Shown here piece by piece: positions 44,670 through 55,924 of a stretch of DNA of 64,000 bases. Location of the stretch: the NCBI GenBank assembly GCA_010015675.1, contig ML976989.1, positions 1,098,314-1,162,313 of the forward strand, written 5' to 3'. The notes beneath the pieces were generated by a model. The model was not told where the DNA came from and did not search any database. It worked only from the letters and a program-made list of their open reading frames with translations. The first letter of the stretch is position 1. Each line of letters starts with the position of its first letter. This DNA comes from Byssothecium circinans. Taxonomy: Eukaryota; Ascomycota; Dothideomycetes; Pleosporales; Massarinaceae. The position numbers were made by a program, and so were the translations under genes.

Positions 44670-45717
44670 ATGCCCCTCCTCTCCAGAGCAGAGAGATGGG
44701 ACTTCGAAATCGACAAATACCTCAACAGAATCATCCCCGCGTCGCCTCTACACCGACTCCCCGCCCCAGTATCACGTTTCCTAGGCTACAGAAAAGAGGA
44801 CAAACCCGATGTAGGAAATGTCCTCGCGGCGTTTTACTCGTTCCTAGGCGCGTTTTGCGGGTTGGCGGTTGTTGCGGCCGTGTTTAATAATGTGGAGAGT
44901 ATACGGGCGAAACATCCACCGGCGCTGATTGCGAGTTTCGTACGTCCTCTCTCTCGCTCGCTCAATATCTACCCATCGGGAAAAAGGAAGGAATGGAAAG
45001 GATTAACAGGGTATCTAGGGCGCCTCAGCAATCCTCGAATACAACACCCTCCGCTCCCCGCTAGGCCAACCCCGCAACGCCCTCCTAGGCCACACCTTCT
45101 CCGCCCTCGTCGGCGTCGGCGTCACTAAATTATTCCTCCTCCACCACCAACCTGCTGACTTCGAGCCCATGCGGTGGATAGCCGGCGCCGTCGCCTGCGG
45201 CCTCGCGTCCGCCGTTATGCTCCTGACTGGCACTGTTCATCCGCCCGGCGGCGCTTCGGCGGTGCTAGCGGCGACGAGCCCTGAGATCACGGAGATGGGG
45301 TGGTTTTTTGTGGGGTTGGTGATGTTGGGGTCGGTGTTGATGCTGGGGGTAGGGCTGGTGGTTAATAATATTCAGAGAAGGTTTCCGGTTTATTGGTGGA
45401 CGCCGCTGGAGGTTGGGAGGAGGAGGAGAAGGGATGGTAGTGAGGAGGAGGTTAGGGCTGACGGGAAGGGCGGGTTGGAGTTTGCGGATGAGGAGGGGTG
45501 TGAAAAGCGGAGGGAGGTATGTATTTCGGGAAGGGGGGTTTCGTTACCGGAGGGTTTGGCGCTTAATTCGGAGGAGGCGAGATTGTTAGAGGCGTTGAGG
45601 AAGAGGTTAAGAAGAGCGGAGGCGGAGGTGGAGGAGAGTGCTGAGACGGCGAGGTCGAGCGCGGAGGTGACCAGGGTGCCGAGTCATTGTGCTGGGAGCG
45701 ATAGATCTGCTGTGTAG
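44670..45717 (+). CDS. HPP-family integral membrane protein
   Basis: Exons 44670-44939 and 45019-45717 give 322 residues. The 79-base intron (GTACGT...CTAG) joins ALIASF to GASAILEYN. The HPP domain shows several membrane helices (LAAFYSFLGAFCGLAVVAAVF, AGAVACGLASAVMLLTG) and the signature HPPGGASAVLA for which the family is named. A further helix, GWFFVGLVMLGSVLMLGVGL, is followed by NNIQRRFPVYWW. The 100-residue C-terminal tail is charged with a likely coiled coil (LEALRKRLRRAEAEVEES). HPP proteins in bacteria and plant plastids have been linked to nitrite transport; the role in fungi is unclear. Confidence 0.9.
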
Positions 45718-46041
45718 CTAGCTCTCTCTATGTGTGCAGGGCTGTGGTTTTATATTGGGATTAAGGGTGTAGATACCACGGATACTACGGTTTAGCCAGC
45801 TGTACTACTCGCTATACCGAGCTCAGCATCATAGAAGTACATATTCATAACTCATCCACGTGGCATAAACGGCTCTCGCGCAGAACTCACTCCCTCCCTA
45901 TCCAACGCCGCGTCAATTACACGCCTTGGAAAAGAACGAAGACGAAAAGAATGAAAAGAGTATAAGTTGTTGAAAGACCAATGCCATATTAAATTACCAT
46001 TAGTTTGCAACAGATAAAAACACGAGAAGAACCAACAGCCC
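45718..46041. other. Convergent spacer
   Basis: 3' regions of the HPP gene (plus) and SET-domain gene (minus). No gene was seen. Confidence 0.45.
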
Positions 46042-47253
46042 CTAGCGACCGACCTTCCTCGACACACTAACCCTCCCCTCCCCACTCTCCTCAACGACCT
46101 CCTTCCTCCCCTTCCCCTTCCCCTGCCCCCCTCCCTCCCCCCTCCCCCTCCCTGCCATCTTCAGACTAACACACCTCCCACTCCCACAACAACACCTCGC
46201 CCCATCCCTGCGAAACCACCAATACGGCTCCCCATACGAAACCGTCAACTCAACCCCCTCGCCAACATCCCTGCGCAACACCACGGCCATAATCCGCGTG
46301 GTCCCGACCCTCATGACTTCGAAGTCGGCGTGTGCGTCGCAGCTGTGGTTGATGAAGCGGGTCCAGTTCCCCGTGTGCAGGCCGTCGATGAGGACCATTG
46401 GGTGTTCCCCGTCATCTTGTTGGTCGTCGGCGTCGGAGGAGGACGAGGACGACGACGAGCAAGAAGGCGAATGCGAATCCTCAACATAATACCCCCCCAA
46501 ATCCCCCACCCCCAACTCCATAACGTAATCATTCAGCCCCCCCTCTCCCTCTCCCTCTCCCTCTCCTCCCTTCCCAGCACCCTCACCCTCACCACCATCA
46601 CAAGCCACAATCGTCCCCGCATACCACCCCAACACCGCCCCCCTCCGAAACGCCCTCTTCGTAAACGCCCCGACGCCCCGATCCCTCGTCTCCCGTAGCT
46701 CGAAGTAGTCCTCCCACAGCGCCGTGCTGTCCCGCCACGCAGAGAACGCGTGTCCGCACTGCATGTCCCGGCAGCGCTTGCGCGTGTAGCACGACTCGCC
46801 GACGCAGGACGCGTGGTGGCGGCCGATGGCGCGCGCGATGTGGGAGGGGCGCGTGGGCGGCCAGGGGAGAGAGGGGGGGAAGGTCGATGGGTAGGGTGTG
46901 TGTGTGAAGGAGAGGGGGGAGATGGTGTAGTCGTTTATTTGGAGGAGGTTGGGCTGGTAGGTGTAGGTGTAGGTCGGGGTCGGGGTGGAGGCGGAGGGTT
47001 TGGTGGTGGCGAGTTCGAGCGTGTTCGCTACGGAGGTGTACCAGAAGTATTTGCTTGGGTGGCGGAGGGAGTATGTGTGTCGGGGGGGACTGGGGGAGGT
47101 GCTGCGGGATTTGCCGATGCCCGTGGGCTTTGAGGGGGTTTTGGGGTTGGGGGGTCGTTTGGTGGATTGGGAGTTGGGGAGGGGCTTGTGGGTCTTTGGG
47201 GCCTTTTTGAAGGTCTTGGGGCTGGGTGTTCGGGGCTTCGTTGCTGAGGGCAT
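46042..47253 (-). CDS. SET-domain protein (putative lysine methyltransferase)
   Basis: Single-exon protein of 403 residues. The N-terminal 140 residues are Pro/Lys/Thr-rich and probably disordered. A Cys group (SCVGESCYTRKRCRDMQC) precedes the SET domain: RETRDRGVGAFTKRAFRRG, LGWYAGTIV, then RFINHSC at the cofactor site, IMAVVLRRDVGEGVELTVSYG with the catalytic Tyr, and a post-SET-like CCCGSGRC. Two low-complexity inserts split the SET core: a Gly/Glu run (GEGEGAGKGGEGEGEGEGG) and a Ser/Asp run (SSSSSSSSDADDQQDD). The C-terminal tail is Gly/Lys/Arg-rich. The target, histone or other protein, cannot be told. Confidence 0.85.
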   Translation of the reverse strand: MPSATKPRTPSPKTFKKAPKTHKPLPNSQSTKRPPNPKTPSKPTGIGKSRSTSPSPPRHTYSLRHPSKYFWYTSVANTLELATTKPSASTPTPTYTYTYQPNLLQINDYTISPLSFTHTPYPSTFPPSLPWPPTRPSHIARAIGRHHASCVGESCYTRKRCRDMQCGHAFSAWRDSTALWEDYFELRETRDRGVGAFTKRAFRRGAVLGWYAGTIVACDGGEGEGAGKGGEGEGEGEGGLNDYVMELGVGDLGGYYVEDSHSPSCSSSSSSSSDADDQQDDGEHPMVLIDGLHTGNWTRFINHSCDAHADFEVMRVGTTRIMAVVLRRDVGEGVELTVSYGEPYWWFRRDGARCCCGSGRCVSLKMAGRGRGEGGGQGKGKGRKEVVEESGEGRVSVSRKVGR

Positions 47254-47708
47254 TTTGAGTGTATTATATGGGTGGTTGGAGTGTAAGAGAGCGATTCAGG
47301 TTTTACTCAAATAGGCACGCGGTGCAAAGCAAATGCGAATGACTAGGCCAGAGGAAGAGGGATTGAAGTTGTGGATGCGAAATTGCAATGTTGCTGCTTG
47401 TGTGTGCTGTTTGTGCGTGCTGTTTGTGTGCTGCAAAGAAATCCGGTGTAGGTTTGCTAGACGTGTGGAAGCTACGGCAGGCTTCTATGTAACGGGTAGA
47501 CCGAATATGGAAGAGATAAGGACAATGAAACAATGCCATTGTCGAAGCTAAGTAAAGCTACTACTCAGAGAGCGCCAAAGGACGCGGGAAGGATGAAAGA
47601 GGTGCACAATGGAATAAAGGGACCGAATGAAGTCTTTGTTGCGCCGGTTCTATGTTCAGTTCTATACAGAATCTTACATTTTTTACATGTTGGTACAGTG
47701 GGCGTCGT
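47254..47708. other. Spacer between SET and mitochondrial ribosomal genes
   Basis: Promoter side of the SET gene and 3' side of the uL5m gene. No coding signal was seen beyond short frames. Confidence 0.45.
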
Positions 47709-48859
47709 CTAGTCATTGAGCTTCCCGTAAAATGGCAGGCCGATGGCTTGGAGTAGTAGGCGGGCGTCCTTGTTGTTCGTCGCATCGGTCTTGATGGTGA
47801 TGTGGCAACCGGGGATCATCTTGGGCGGGTAACTATACCTTGTCAGCGTTTTAGTCGAATAAAAGGAGAATTTTGACTCACGCGTCGTAGTTTACTTCCA
47901 CCTCGGGAAACAGGGCCACCTGATCCGGCGTGAGACCGAAGCTCATGTTTCCGCTGCCATCACCCGACGACCCAGGCACGCCCTTCCACTCCTTTATTCG
48001 CGGCAGGACCACATCGACAAGCTTTGCCAGGAAGTGGTAGGCATCTTCGCGCTCTATGTTGGCGGTTACGGCCACGTACTTGCCCTCACGCAGGCCCCAG
48101 CCGACCACGTTGTGCTTCGCCTTGTGCGTCGTCACGCGCACATTGCTGATGGCCTGCACCACCATGCCGGCGACGTGTAAATTCGCACTGTTTTCTTGCG
48201 CCTCGGGCACCATGGAGTGGACGGTGACGCTGGTAATCTGCGGCACGTTGCGGAAAGTGCGAGGAGGCGTCATGAGTCGCAGAACCTCACCACGCCCACG
48301 CGGCGGGCGCAGGGGTCTGTTTTTGAAGTAAGGAGAGTCGCCCTTCCATTCTCGCAACCGCTGATCGATTTTTGCAGCTCGGTAGCCCGGCGGGTAGTGC
48401 TGGTAGGTGAGGGCGAGGACGTCGGCGGCGATGGTGCTCTGGTACGTCTGCTCGAGCCGGGGCAGACTGAACGGGCCGGGCTGGAAGAGACGCGAGGCGG
48501 GATTCGACACGGGCGGCGGCTGATGGGGGTGCAGAGGTCCCCGGTAGTATTTGGGTGGGCGGTATTGGTATCTATTGTTGTTAATGCTGATTTGCTCTCC
48601 TGCCATTGAATGCGCTGTACCTGCTGGCTGGCAGCTCCCTCTTTCCCCTTCGCCTCAATCGACTACGCGCTATCGGATCGAACGTGTTTGCAGCGTCTAC
48701 CGATGGCGGCGGGATCGAAAAGGAGGACGAGTCTTCCACTTCTTTGATGGCTTCGGAGGAGGCATTGCGGCGCGATGACGGTCGGATGGCGTGAAGGGCG
48801 GGTCGCGCGTCTCTACAAAAAGCAGAAGCAGTTCGAAAGGGCAGCTCTCGCAGCGCCAT
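47709..48859 (-). CDS. MRPL7: Mitochondrial large-subunit ribosomal protein uL5m
   Basis: Exons 48859-48621, 48571-47882 and 47832-47709 give 350 residues. The joins PASR/YQYRPPKYY and VNYDA/YPPKMIPG are phase-consistent. The N-terminus MALRELPFRTASAFCRD...RRNASS looks like a mitochondrial presequence. The uL5 core is seen as FRNVPQITSVTVHSMV, MVVQAISNVRVTTHKAKHNV, FLAKLVDVVLPRIKEW, SFGLTPDQVALFPEVEVNY and a final PGCHITIKTDATNNKDARLL. This corresponds to yeast Mrpl7 in the central protuberance of the mitochondrial ribosome. It is divergent from the ubiquitin protease gene, with about 380 bp between start codons. Confidence 0.93.
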
Positions 48860-49238
48860 GGTGGGAGTGACGCGGATGCGACGAAGATGGATAATATCGA
48901 TAACGTTATGCAGGATGAAGTCGAAAATACAATTATATAAGCTGGCCTAGAACCAATGGCAGGGATCTGGAGACCCTGGGCCGCTGACCAATCGGATCCC
49001 CCACACGCCGCCCGCCCGCCTGCCTCGTCATCCGTCATCGTGAATGGCGGCTGAAAGTGACTACATACATATGTAGTACACCAACCCCGACGCTCTTCAC
49101 CCTTCACGCCCCCACAAATTGAATTAAGACACCATCTACCCTCACCTATTCGCTGCCGACTCTCCATTCTTGGTCGCATATCTACCTCTGCGGCCCCAAC
49201 GCCCCGCCCCTGGATGGGTGCCCACATCTCCCGCAAAC
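48860..49238. promoter_or_regulatory. Bidirectional promoter region of MRPL7 and ubiquitin protease gene
   Basis: The 379 bases between two divergent ATGs must hold both promoters. Short AT-rich patches occur near 48900-48940 and 49060-49080. No specific factor site was identified. Confidence 0.5.
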
Positions 49239-51992
49239 ATGAACGGCGTATCGCGCTTCCTGAGCCGACGTGAGAAGCACCACCAGGAGAAGCGCCTCTC
49301 CAAATACTCCCGCAACAAAGTATGCCCCTCTCCTATCACCCTTCGCCATTCTTCCCCGCCTCTTCTATGCGCTGTCGACGGCAACGGCAACGGCAACGGC
49401 AGTGAATGTCAGCATCCGCGATGGCCGCGATGCCTGCAGGATCTGTACCATGCATTGCCGTCGACAATGCGGCCGCTCCTTAGTGACGGCCTGCCATTCA
49501 TACGCAGGAAGCCCGACTATGTTATACTGCCACCGTACAAATCCTCTGACCACCTGATACTGCAGTCACGCCCCACATCCACCCCCGCATCCTCGGAGCT
49601 GTACGAGGTCTTCACCCACGAGGAGACGAAGCCTGCGGAGAAGGACAAAGATGGCGAGAAGAAGGTACACTTGGCGGTTCTGTCAACGTATAGGCGACGC
49701 TGATGGGCACAGGTCAAGATCCTGGTCCACCGACTGCGGGCGAATGGCATCACCGTCCTGGGGGAAGAGCATGCCGAACACGCTCTCTACTGGTGTCCCG
49801 ATGACCTCGATGCCACCTACGACCTCCTTGTCCTAGTCAATGAATCGATCGAAGGCGAATTGAAGGATTACAACCCCAATGTCATCATGCAGGGCTCCAT
49901 AAACCGGAACAATGTGACGTGCTACCTGGATTCTCTTCTCTTCGCCATGTTCGCCAGGCTGGACAGCTTCGAGGCGATGCTGTACGATGAATTCAACGAT
50001 GAACCGCGGAAAAAGCTGGCTGCTGTGCTCCGTCTTTGGGTGAACCTGCTCAGGACGGGGCGGCTGATCAGAACCGATCTCGTAAGTACTGGTTCCGTGA
50101 TTAATAGTCATGTCAGTACTGACCGCAGTCTTTAGACAAAACACCTCCAGGACTCTTTAGCCAAATGTGGCTGGGAAGAGGCCGCGCTCGTCTGTCAGCA
50201 GGATGCTTCCGAAGCCTTTACCTTCATCACGGGCGCTCTTGAGCTGCCCCTGCTCACGCTCAAAATGGACATCTTCCACACTGGTCGCGAAAACGAGGAA
50301 GACGATCACAAGTTTGTCAACGAGCGCTTACTGGAAGTCGCTATACCGGAACAAGAAGGGGATGAACAGGTCACGCTCGAACAGTGCCTAGAAACATACT
50401 TCAACAACCGCATCGAAGTCAAGCGACATCTCCAACGGCAGAACACCCTCTCCTCAATACACAGCGTCGGAAAAGGCTCCGAAAAGAACGAATCCCTTCA
50501 TATCGAAACTGTAGAGATCCCAGAGACGCCGACTGTCACAACTCCCGTGTCGATTGAACCTTCCGCACCCGGTGCACCCTGGTCACCTGTTAGACCTCTC
50601 GCAGGTCGCCGACGTGGAGATAGCATCTTCACTGAAAGGTACACTGGCCCCGGAACACCTGGATTTGACGAAAAGAAACACCTTGATGAAATGCTGAACA
50701 CTAGCTCGGGAGGACGACCTCGTTCTCCGTCGTTGCGAAAGGAAGTCATGATGCCTGCCTGGCAGTTCTTCAGCCTCATCCCGTGGTACACCGACAATAT
50801 ACCCAAGACTGACGCCCAGGTTGCCGCCCACTTTTCTTTAAAACGACCTGTCCTTGGCATATGTTTGAAGCGCTACATGATGACCCCAACTGGCGCGCCG
50901 AAACGCCTCGACACCTACATCGACATTCCTTTAGAAATTGGACTGCCGCATTTCATCTCCGACGAGCGAATGCACGAAGAAGGGCCTCTATTCGGCAATT
51001 TCAAGTTGGTCCTCCAATCCGTCGTCTGCCACCGTGGCATTTCCGTTGACTCCGGTCATTACATCTCGCTTGTCCGCGCGAACAAACTGCCCTCGCAAGA
51101 TCGACCCAGCACCGCACATTCGGAAGCTGACGATGAGATTTCTGATTCTTGGCTCCGCTTCGACGATCTTGCCACTCCGCGGGTGGCGGACGTCGATATT
51201 GAGCAGGCCTTGCGCGATGAGTCGCCTTACCTACTCTTCTACCAGGTCCAGCCAATCGACGAAGAACTAGCTTCTAGAGGCGATCCGCCTCCGTACGCTG
51301 AGGCTAGGTCTGACCCGCTCACCGCCTATCCTTCCAAAGAGACCCTCGTCTCCGAAACGGAGGCCTCTTCTACCGCCGCAGATGCAAGTGATTGGGATAA
51401 GATTTCAGAAGCAGAGATCGAGCCCGCAGTCACCGACACAACCATCTCCGAGCCGATTTGTCGAACTAGCATGTCGAGCAATCCCCGTAACAGCATTACC
51501 ATCGAAGAGTTTGATGGTTTCCCCCGCGGTCGGTCGGGCCCCACAACACCCGAAGAGCAGAAGCCGGGCTTCCTCGCCGCATCCCGTCGCAACTCAAGAT
51601 CCTGGCTCCCCGGTGGCAAGCACGGCAGCCGACCTAGTAGTCAAAGCGGCGAAAACCGCTTGTCGCTCACCCTCTCACGGCTTACAGGTAGAGCCAGCAA
51701 GGACAAGCTCTTGATCACGGAGAATAGGGACTCGGTCGACGATCCGATGATCGTCGTCAGCGAGGTCCGGAGTGGTCAGAGTGCGGAGAATGGAGAGCGA
51801 GCCAAGAGCCCTGTCAAAGACAAGAAAGATGCTGGAGGTGTGGGGCGCTCGAAAAGTAAGAAGGAGAAGAAGGAGGAAAAGAAGGAGGAGAAGAAGTTGA
51901 GGAGTAAGAGTATGGAGGCTCTTGGTGGGGTGCCGGCGAAGGGGAAGCGTAAAGCTAAGGAGAGGCCGGATCGCGAGTGCGTTGTCATGTAG
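49239..51992 (+). CDS. Ubiquitin-specific protease (USP family) with C-terminal CAAX-like box
   Basis: Inferred exons 49239-49319, 49413-49664, 49713-50081 and 50136-51992 give 852 residues. The first intron is the least certain, since that stretch also reads through in frame. The catalytic Cys is in NNVTCYLDSLLFAMF (about residue 181). The Cys box is followed by QQDASEAFTFITGAL, and the His box is SVDSGHYISLVRAN (His about 542), then SWLRFDD and YLLFYQV. These are the standard USP boxes. The C-terminal 250 residues are polar with a Lys/Glu-rich run (KKEKKEEKKEEKK), and the last four residues are CVVM, a candidate prenylation signal. USPs remove ubiquitin from proteins; a lipid tail would place this one on membranes. 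Confidence 0.9.
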
Positions 51993-53975
51993 CATCGGTG
52001 GCCTTGACTGCGCATTGGCTACGTGCAGAACGGAAAGGATGGAGTCTTTCTTTCTCTGCTTAAACTTTATTCTTAGCATTGGCATTGTGGGAAGGCACGT
52101 GGGAGGTCTTCTTTTTTTGTTTTTGGACTTGGTGGATTTTGATGAATTGCATTGGGAAGCGTTGGCGTTTTGCATCGTGTGTATATTATCGGGTTGGAGA
52201 TAGGGGTTTGGCCTCTGCTTTGGCGTGGATGGACGCAGGGAGGGAGGCGGGGGAGGAGGGGAGGTGGGGGAGTAGATGAAATTAAGGATCAGGGATTAGA
52301 TAAGACACCCCCTTTCTCGGTGATTAGGATGGCAATGAGAATGAGTCTGAACTGCCTTTTTCTTTCTGGGGATTCGATGTGGGGAATGTTTGTTGTGGGC
52401 TCTGTTCTTTGACCTATATTTTTTTTATTTGCCTGGGGGCGGGATGGTAATGGGACGTGTAGGTGGATAGCAAGCACATGTACGCATCGGAGATGGATAG
52501 AAGATGTTGTATGTATCAACTACAATCAAACAAAGTATATCACTATACAAGACCATCCAAACCCATTCCAATCCGCCCTAGAGATGGAGATAATAAACAG
52601 TAACTTAATAGTATTAACTACGGGCACATTTATAAACCGGGTGGATTGGTTATAGTAGTAGCCTTGGAACGAGCAGGGTTTTCTCTAGGCTAAGTTTAGA
52701 GTAGTTTGCTCGTTTATCGAGCGGCGCTGCGCGAAGGTATCTTTCGTACTTGGTTCTTAGGTAACTCGCGCACGGGTCGTGCATAGGGCGTGAATAGTAA
52801 ACGCCCGTTGCTTTAGTATTTTGTAGTAGGCTGGCAGGGTGTTATGTGCTCGAGGCGATCGATGGTAGGGATGTAGGTCGCACTTGTTCTATACGACTAT
52901 CTAGAGAGCGCGAAGGGATGGGAGCGGAACTTTCTTTTACATACAGTGAGGGATTTTTGGGTGGGGTTGAAGCGTTGCGAATAGGACTTGTGAACTTTCC
53001 TTTTCGGTGCGGGCTGGAAGACGTACCATGGTAGGAAAGAGATTTAGGAGTCTTTGTATTATTTGCTAGAGGGTTCGTGGCATGTGAAGAGGTTAGGTAG
53101 GGTGGTGTGCTGATGGAGTAGGTAGTTGCTTTGTGGGTGGAACTTTGTGTATTGGAAGGGTGAGGGTAGTATTGTATATATGGAGGTTGCTAGATGGTTT
53201 GTCTTGTCGCTTGGGGTATGTACTGTGGTTTTGGTGGGGGTGTGCATGGTTGGTTGAGGCATGCGTATAGCATAGTTAAGTATTTTATGTACATAGTGGT
53301 AGTTATAGGTTATTTGGTAAAGTACCGTAGCGCGCAACCATGAGTGGGTGAATGAGTGTTCTACTACTCTTAAAGGTGAATAGATCTTAAAGTTTAATCA
53401 ATTTCATGGATATATCTCTGAATAGTATTAATGTTGATTATTCTATAGTATTCCTCTATCTTTAGCATCCTTGGATATACTGTAGTTAAGCGAATGTCAA
53501 TACTAGAACAATGTACTCCTTTAAATAATAGCTGCATCAGTTCTGTATATATATAGGCCGTTGATGAGGCTATTCTGGTAATGGATAACGTTATTATATA
53601 GCGCTAGGGTGTGTATAGGCTGTATAATAGAATAGGAAGCCACTGAGGTCAGCCTAGTGCACTGCTCCTTCCTCAACATCTCTAACAGAGCTCAAAAGCT
53701 ATCTCAGCCCTGACATAATCTCCAATATAAAGTGTTCGTACAGTACTGTTACACTTATAAATCTACATCACGATTTAGAGTCTATGTCAAAGTGTGATTG
53801 GAGTGAGTTACCGCTGTACAGCGTCTTCATTAACCCTATGAAGGTACGGTATAAGTCTAAGAAGTGTATTCGCGTTCTGTGCGGAAGTTATTAACAAGAA
53901 TTATTACCGTGCATTCTTAATTTGTATACTAAACCGACGAGCCTATATATCTAAGTAGAATGTACTATGGTATGC
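51993..53975. other. Gene-free, AT-rich tract
   Basis: The first 500 bases are probably 3' UTR of the protease gene. From about 52500 onward, and mostly from 53330 to 53960, the sequence is rich in TA steps and poor in open frames on both strands. No repeat family was recognised. Confidence 0.55.
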
Positions 53976-54434
53976 TCACAGCTCTACACGTTCGCATTGA
54001 CCACAGAGGCATTCAACCCTCCCACCCAAGAAGAACGGCCTTTCCGTCATTATCTCAGCACCGTCGTGAATAATGGCAATGGAACGTAGCATTTCCCTCG
54101 TACGTCCGCTAATACAGATGATATCGAATCTCGCGTTTGCGCTGGGCTTGCAGCAGGCGTTCGCATGCCGGGCCCAGGTTCCAAACTTCGAACAGTACAG
54201 CTGGCAGACAGAGGTATGGTCGAGGTCAGGACGCCTCAACTCTAGAGTCATGTCATCCTCATTTGGGGCGCGTTTCCAAGTGCGACAAGCTTGCCTATCA
54301 GTTCGTCGACGGGTTCGTCCGGCTTGAATGCGATGCAGCCAGGTGAGGTAGCACGAGTTGTGCGCCCGCGACCCGTACCCACGGAATAACCAATGTGGTA
54401 CCGGTTGTTGGGCATTGAAGAACTGGACACACAA
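53976..54434 (-). pseudogene. Degraded SET-domain-like fragment
   Basis: The minus-strand frame from about 54255 to 53976 reads like the end of a fungal SET domain: GTWARHANACCKPSANARF, then SGRTREMLRSIAIIHDGAEI and a Cys-rich ECLCGQC. The core NHSC is changed to NACC, and the usual YG after the acidic helix is missing (MTERPFF). The preceding part of the domain (GRTTRATSPGCIAF, DELIGKLVALG) lies in another frame, which implies a frameshift near 54255 unless a very short intron exists. Loss of catalytic residues and the frame break point to a non-functional copy. Confidence 0.5.
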
Positions 54435-54558
54435 CCAGCTGCTTTGTGGTTGTGTAGATGGGGTAGGGTGGTTCCGGCTGCACTTAAGTCGGGTCGTTGG
54501 GCTATGCTTACGGCTACCTATCGGCTACCTATCTAGATCCAATCAGTCTTGTGGGGTA

Positions 54559-54568
54559 GAGAGAGAGA

Positions 54569-54615
<47 letters not shown>
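54559..54615 (+). repeat. (GA)n followed by 45-base poly-G run
   Basis: A GA dinucleotide tract at 54559-54570 runs into 45 uninterrupted G at 54571-54615. Homopolymers of this length are rare in fungal genomes and are difficult for sequencing and assembly, so the exact length is not reliable. Confidence 0.95.
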
Positions 54616-54616
<1 letters not shown>

Positions 54617-54932
54617 AGCAGGCTGTCGAGAGGGCAGCGGTCGGGGTAGACAGTACCGGCTCTGTCCCTGAAGTCGCTGTGCGTTTTGATGAACAGCATT
54701 GTCACCAAATGCAGCCGCCGCAGGCCCAACGCCACCGACAGAGATCTCGCGCGCCAGGTCCGCACCAGACTCATGATCTGGAGAAGGAAAGTTGTCTGAT
54801 AACCACAGCCACCATATTGAAAGGCTTGCTGAGTATGTAACTGTTTACTAGAACGGCACTGTCGCCGAGGTCAAAGATTGCGGACATGGGCAAGGCGAGC
54901 ATCGCGTCTTTCGACTGGAGGGCTGTCGTCCC

Positions 54933-55924
54933 TCAAAAGCCTTGCCGAGAGGCCTTTTGCCCTATCTGGGAACCTGAATGCGCTGTGACTGGCTGGCCGT
55001 ATGGATCCGCGGCGCCGACCCTAATTACCACCTTCGTGCTGTGTTGGTGGCTGGAGAGGCTGATTGCGCCGGGGGGATTGCAGCGTGCAATATCACAGAA
55101 GACATATCCTAGCGAGAAAATGGACGTATCGGGTACGGCAAAGTTTGTCGGCTCGGCGATGTTATTTCCAAGACTCACAGCCTGATGGAGGACGCTCGGT
55201 ATGACGACCACGCGATCTCCCGGACGGCACAGCTTGATGTGATACCTGATCCGCCAGCTATCCGGCAGAGAAGGCGTCAAGAGAATTCCAAGGTGACCGG
55301 CGGCCTGGGAGCAGGCTTGCATGGCAGGAAACCGCTCTCGCAGTTTGGACTCTACGCGGTCTGTATGCGCTGGATCTACGCATACCTAGGTAGCCAGACT
55401 TTGGGGCTACCCCCAACCAGAATCTCTACGGAGACCCATCCACAGTATGTTGCTCGCATAGCCATAGGTACGTGATACCCCTCCGTAAGACATATAGAGA
55501 TGTGACTGGCCTTGCCCGAATGGATACTGCCGTTGTGGGTGTCGAACTTGAAAACAGCCTCGTATGAAGCACTAAGCAGGTCGGAAGCGCCCTCAACACA
55601 CAAAGCCTGCTGTTTAATGTCACTACCGCCGGGAGCGTCAAAAACAGCTAGTAGATCAACGTCGTTGTTTGGCGCAAGGCCATTGTTCGGGGAGATGATT
55701 TGTACTGGATGTATGACTGCAATCCCCTTGGGCGCGAGTCCGTCCGATGGCACAGACAAAATGCTGTCCTCGCAATTGCGCACCTGTAGCGCATGGAATC
55801 TGGCGCCAAGCAGACCTGTTCGAGGGTCCAGATTGAACGTAGGCATCGGGAACCCATTGATCGAAACGTGGTGCATGCCTTGTTGCTTGGCGATGGACTT
55901 TCGTGCCAACGCGCCAAGAGTCAT
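54933..55924 (-). pseudogene. Possible JmjC/cupin-like gene, degraded or with unresolved introns
   Basis: Two minus-strand open frames follow each other. 55924-55376 contains VSINGFPMPTFNLDP, DSILSVPSDGLAP and near its end VSVEILVGGSPKVWLP, which resembles the beta strand and GxKxW turn of JmjC domains. 55322-54933 contains GDRVVVIPSVLHQAVSLGNNIAEPTNF, which resembles the last JmjC strand pair with its metal-binding His. The two frames do not join through a clean intron that I could find. The first metal-binding pair (HxD) is not obvious. The call is tentative; an unrelated protein of similar pattern is possible. Confidence 0.35.
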
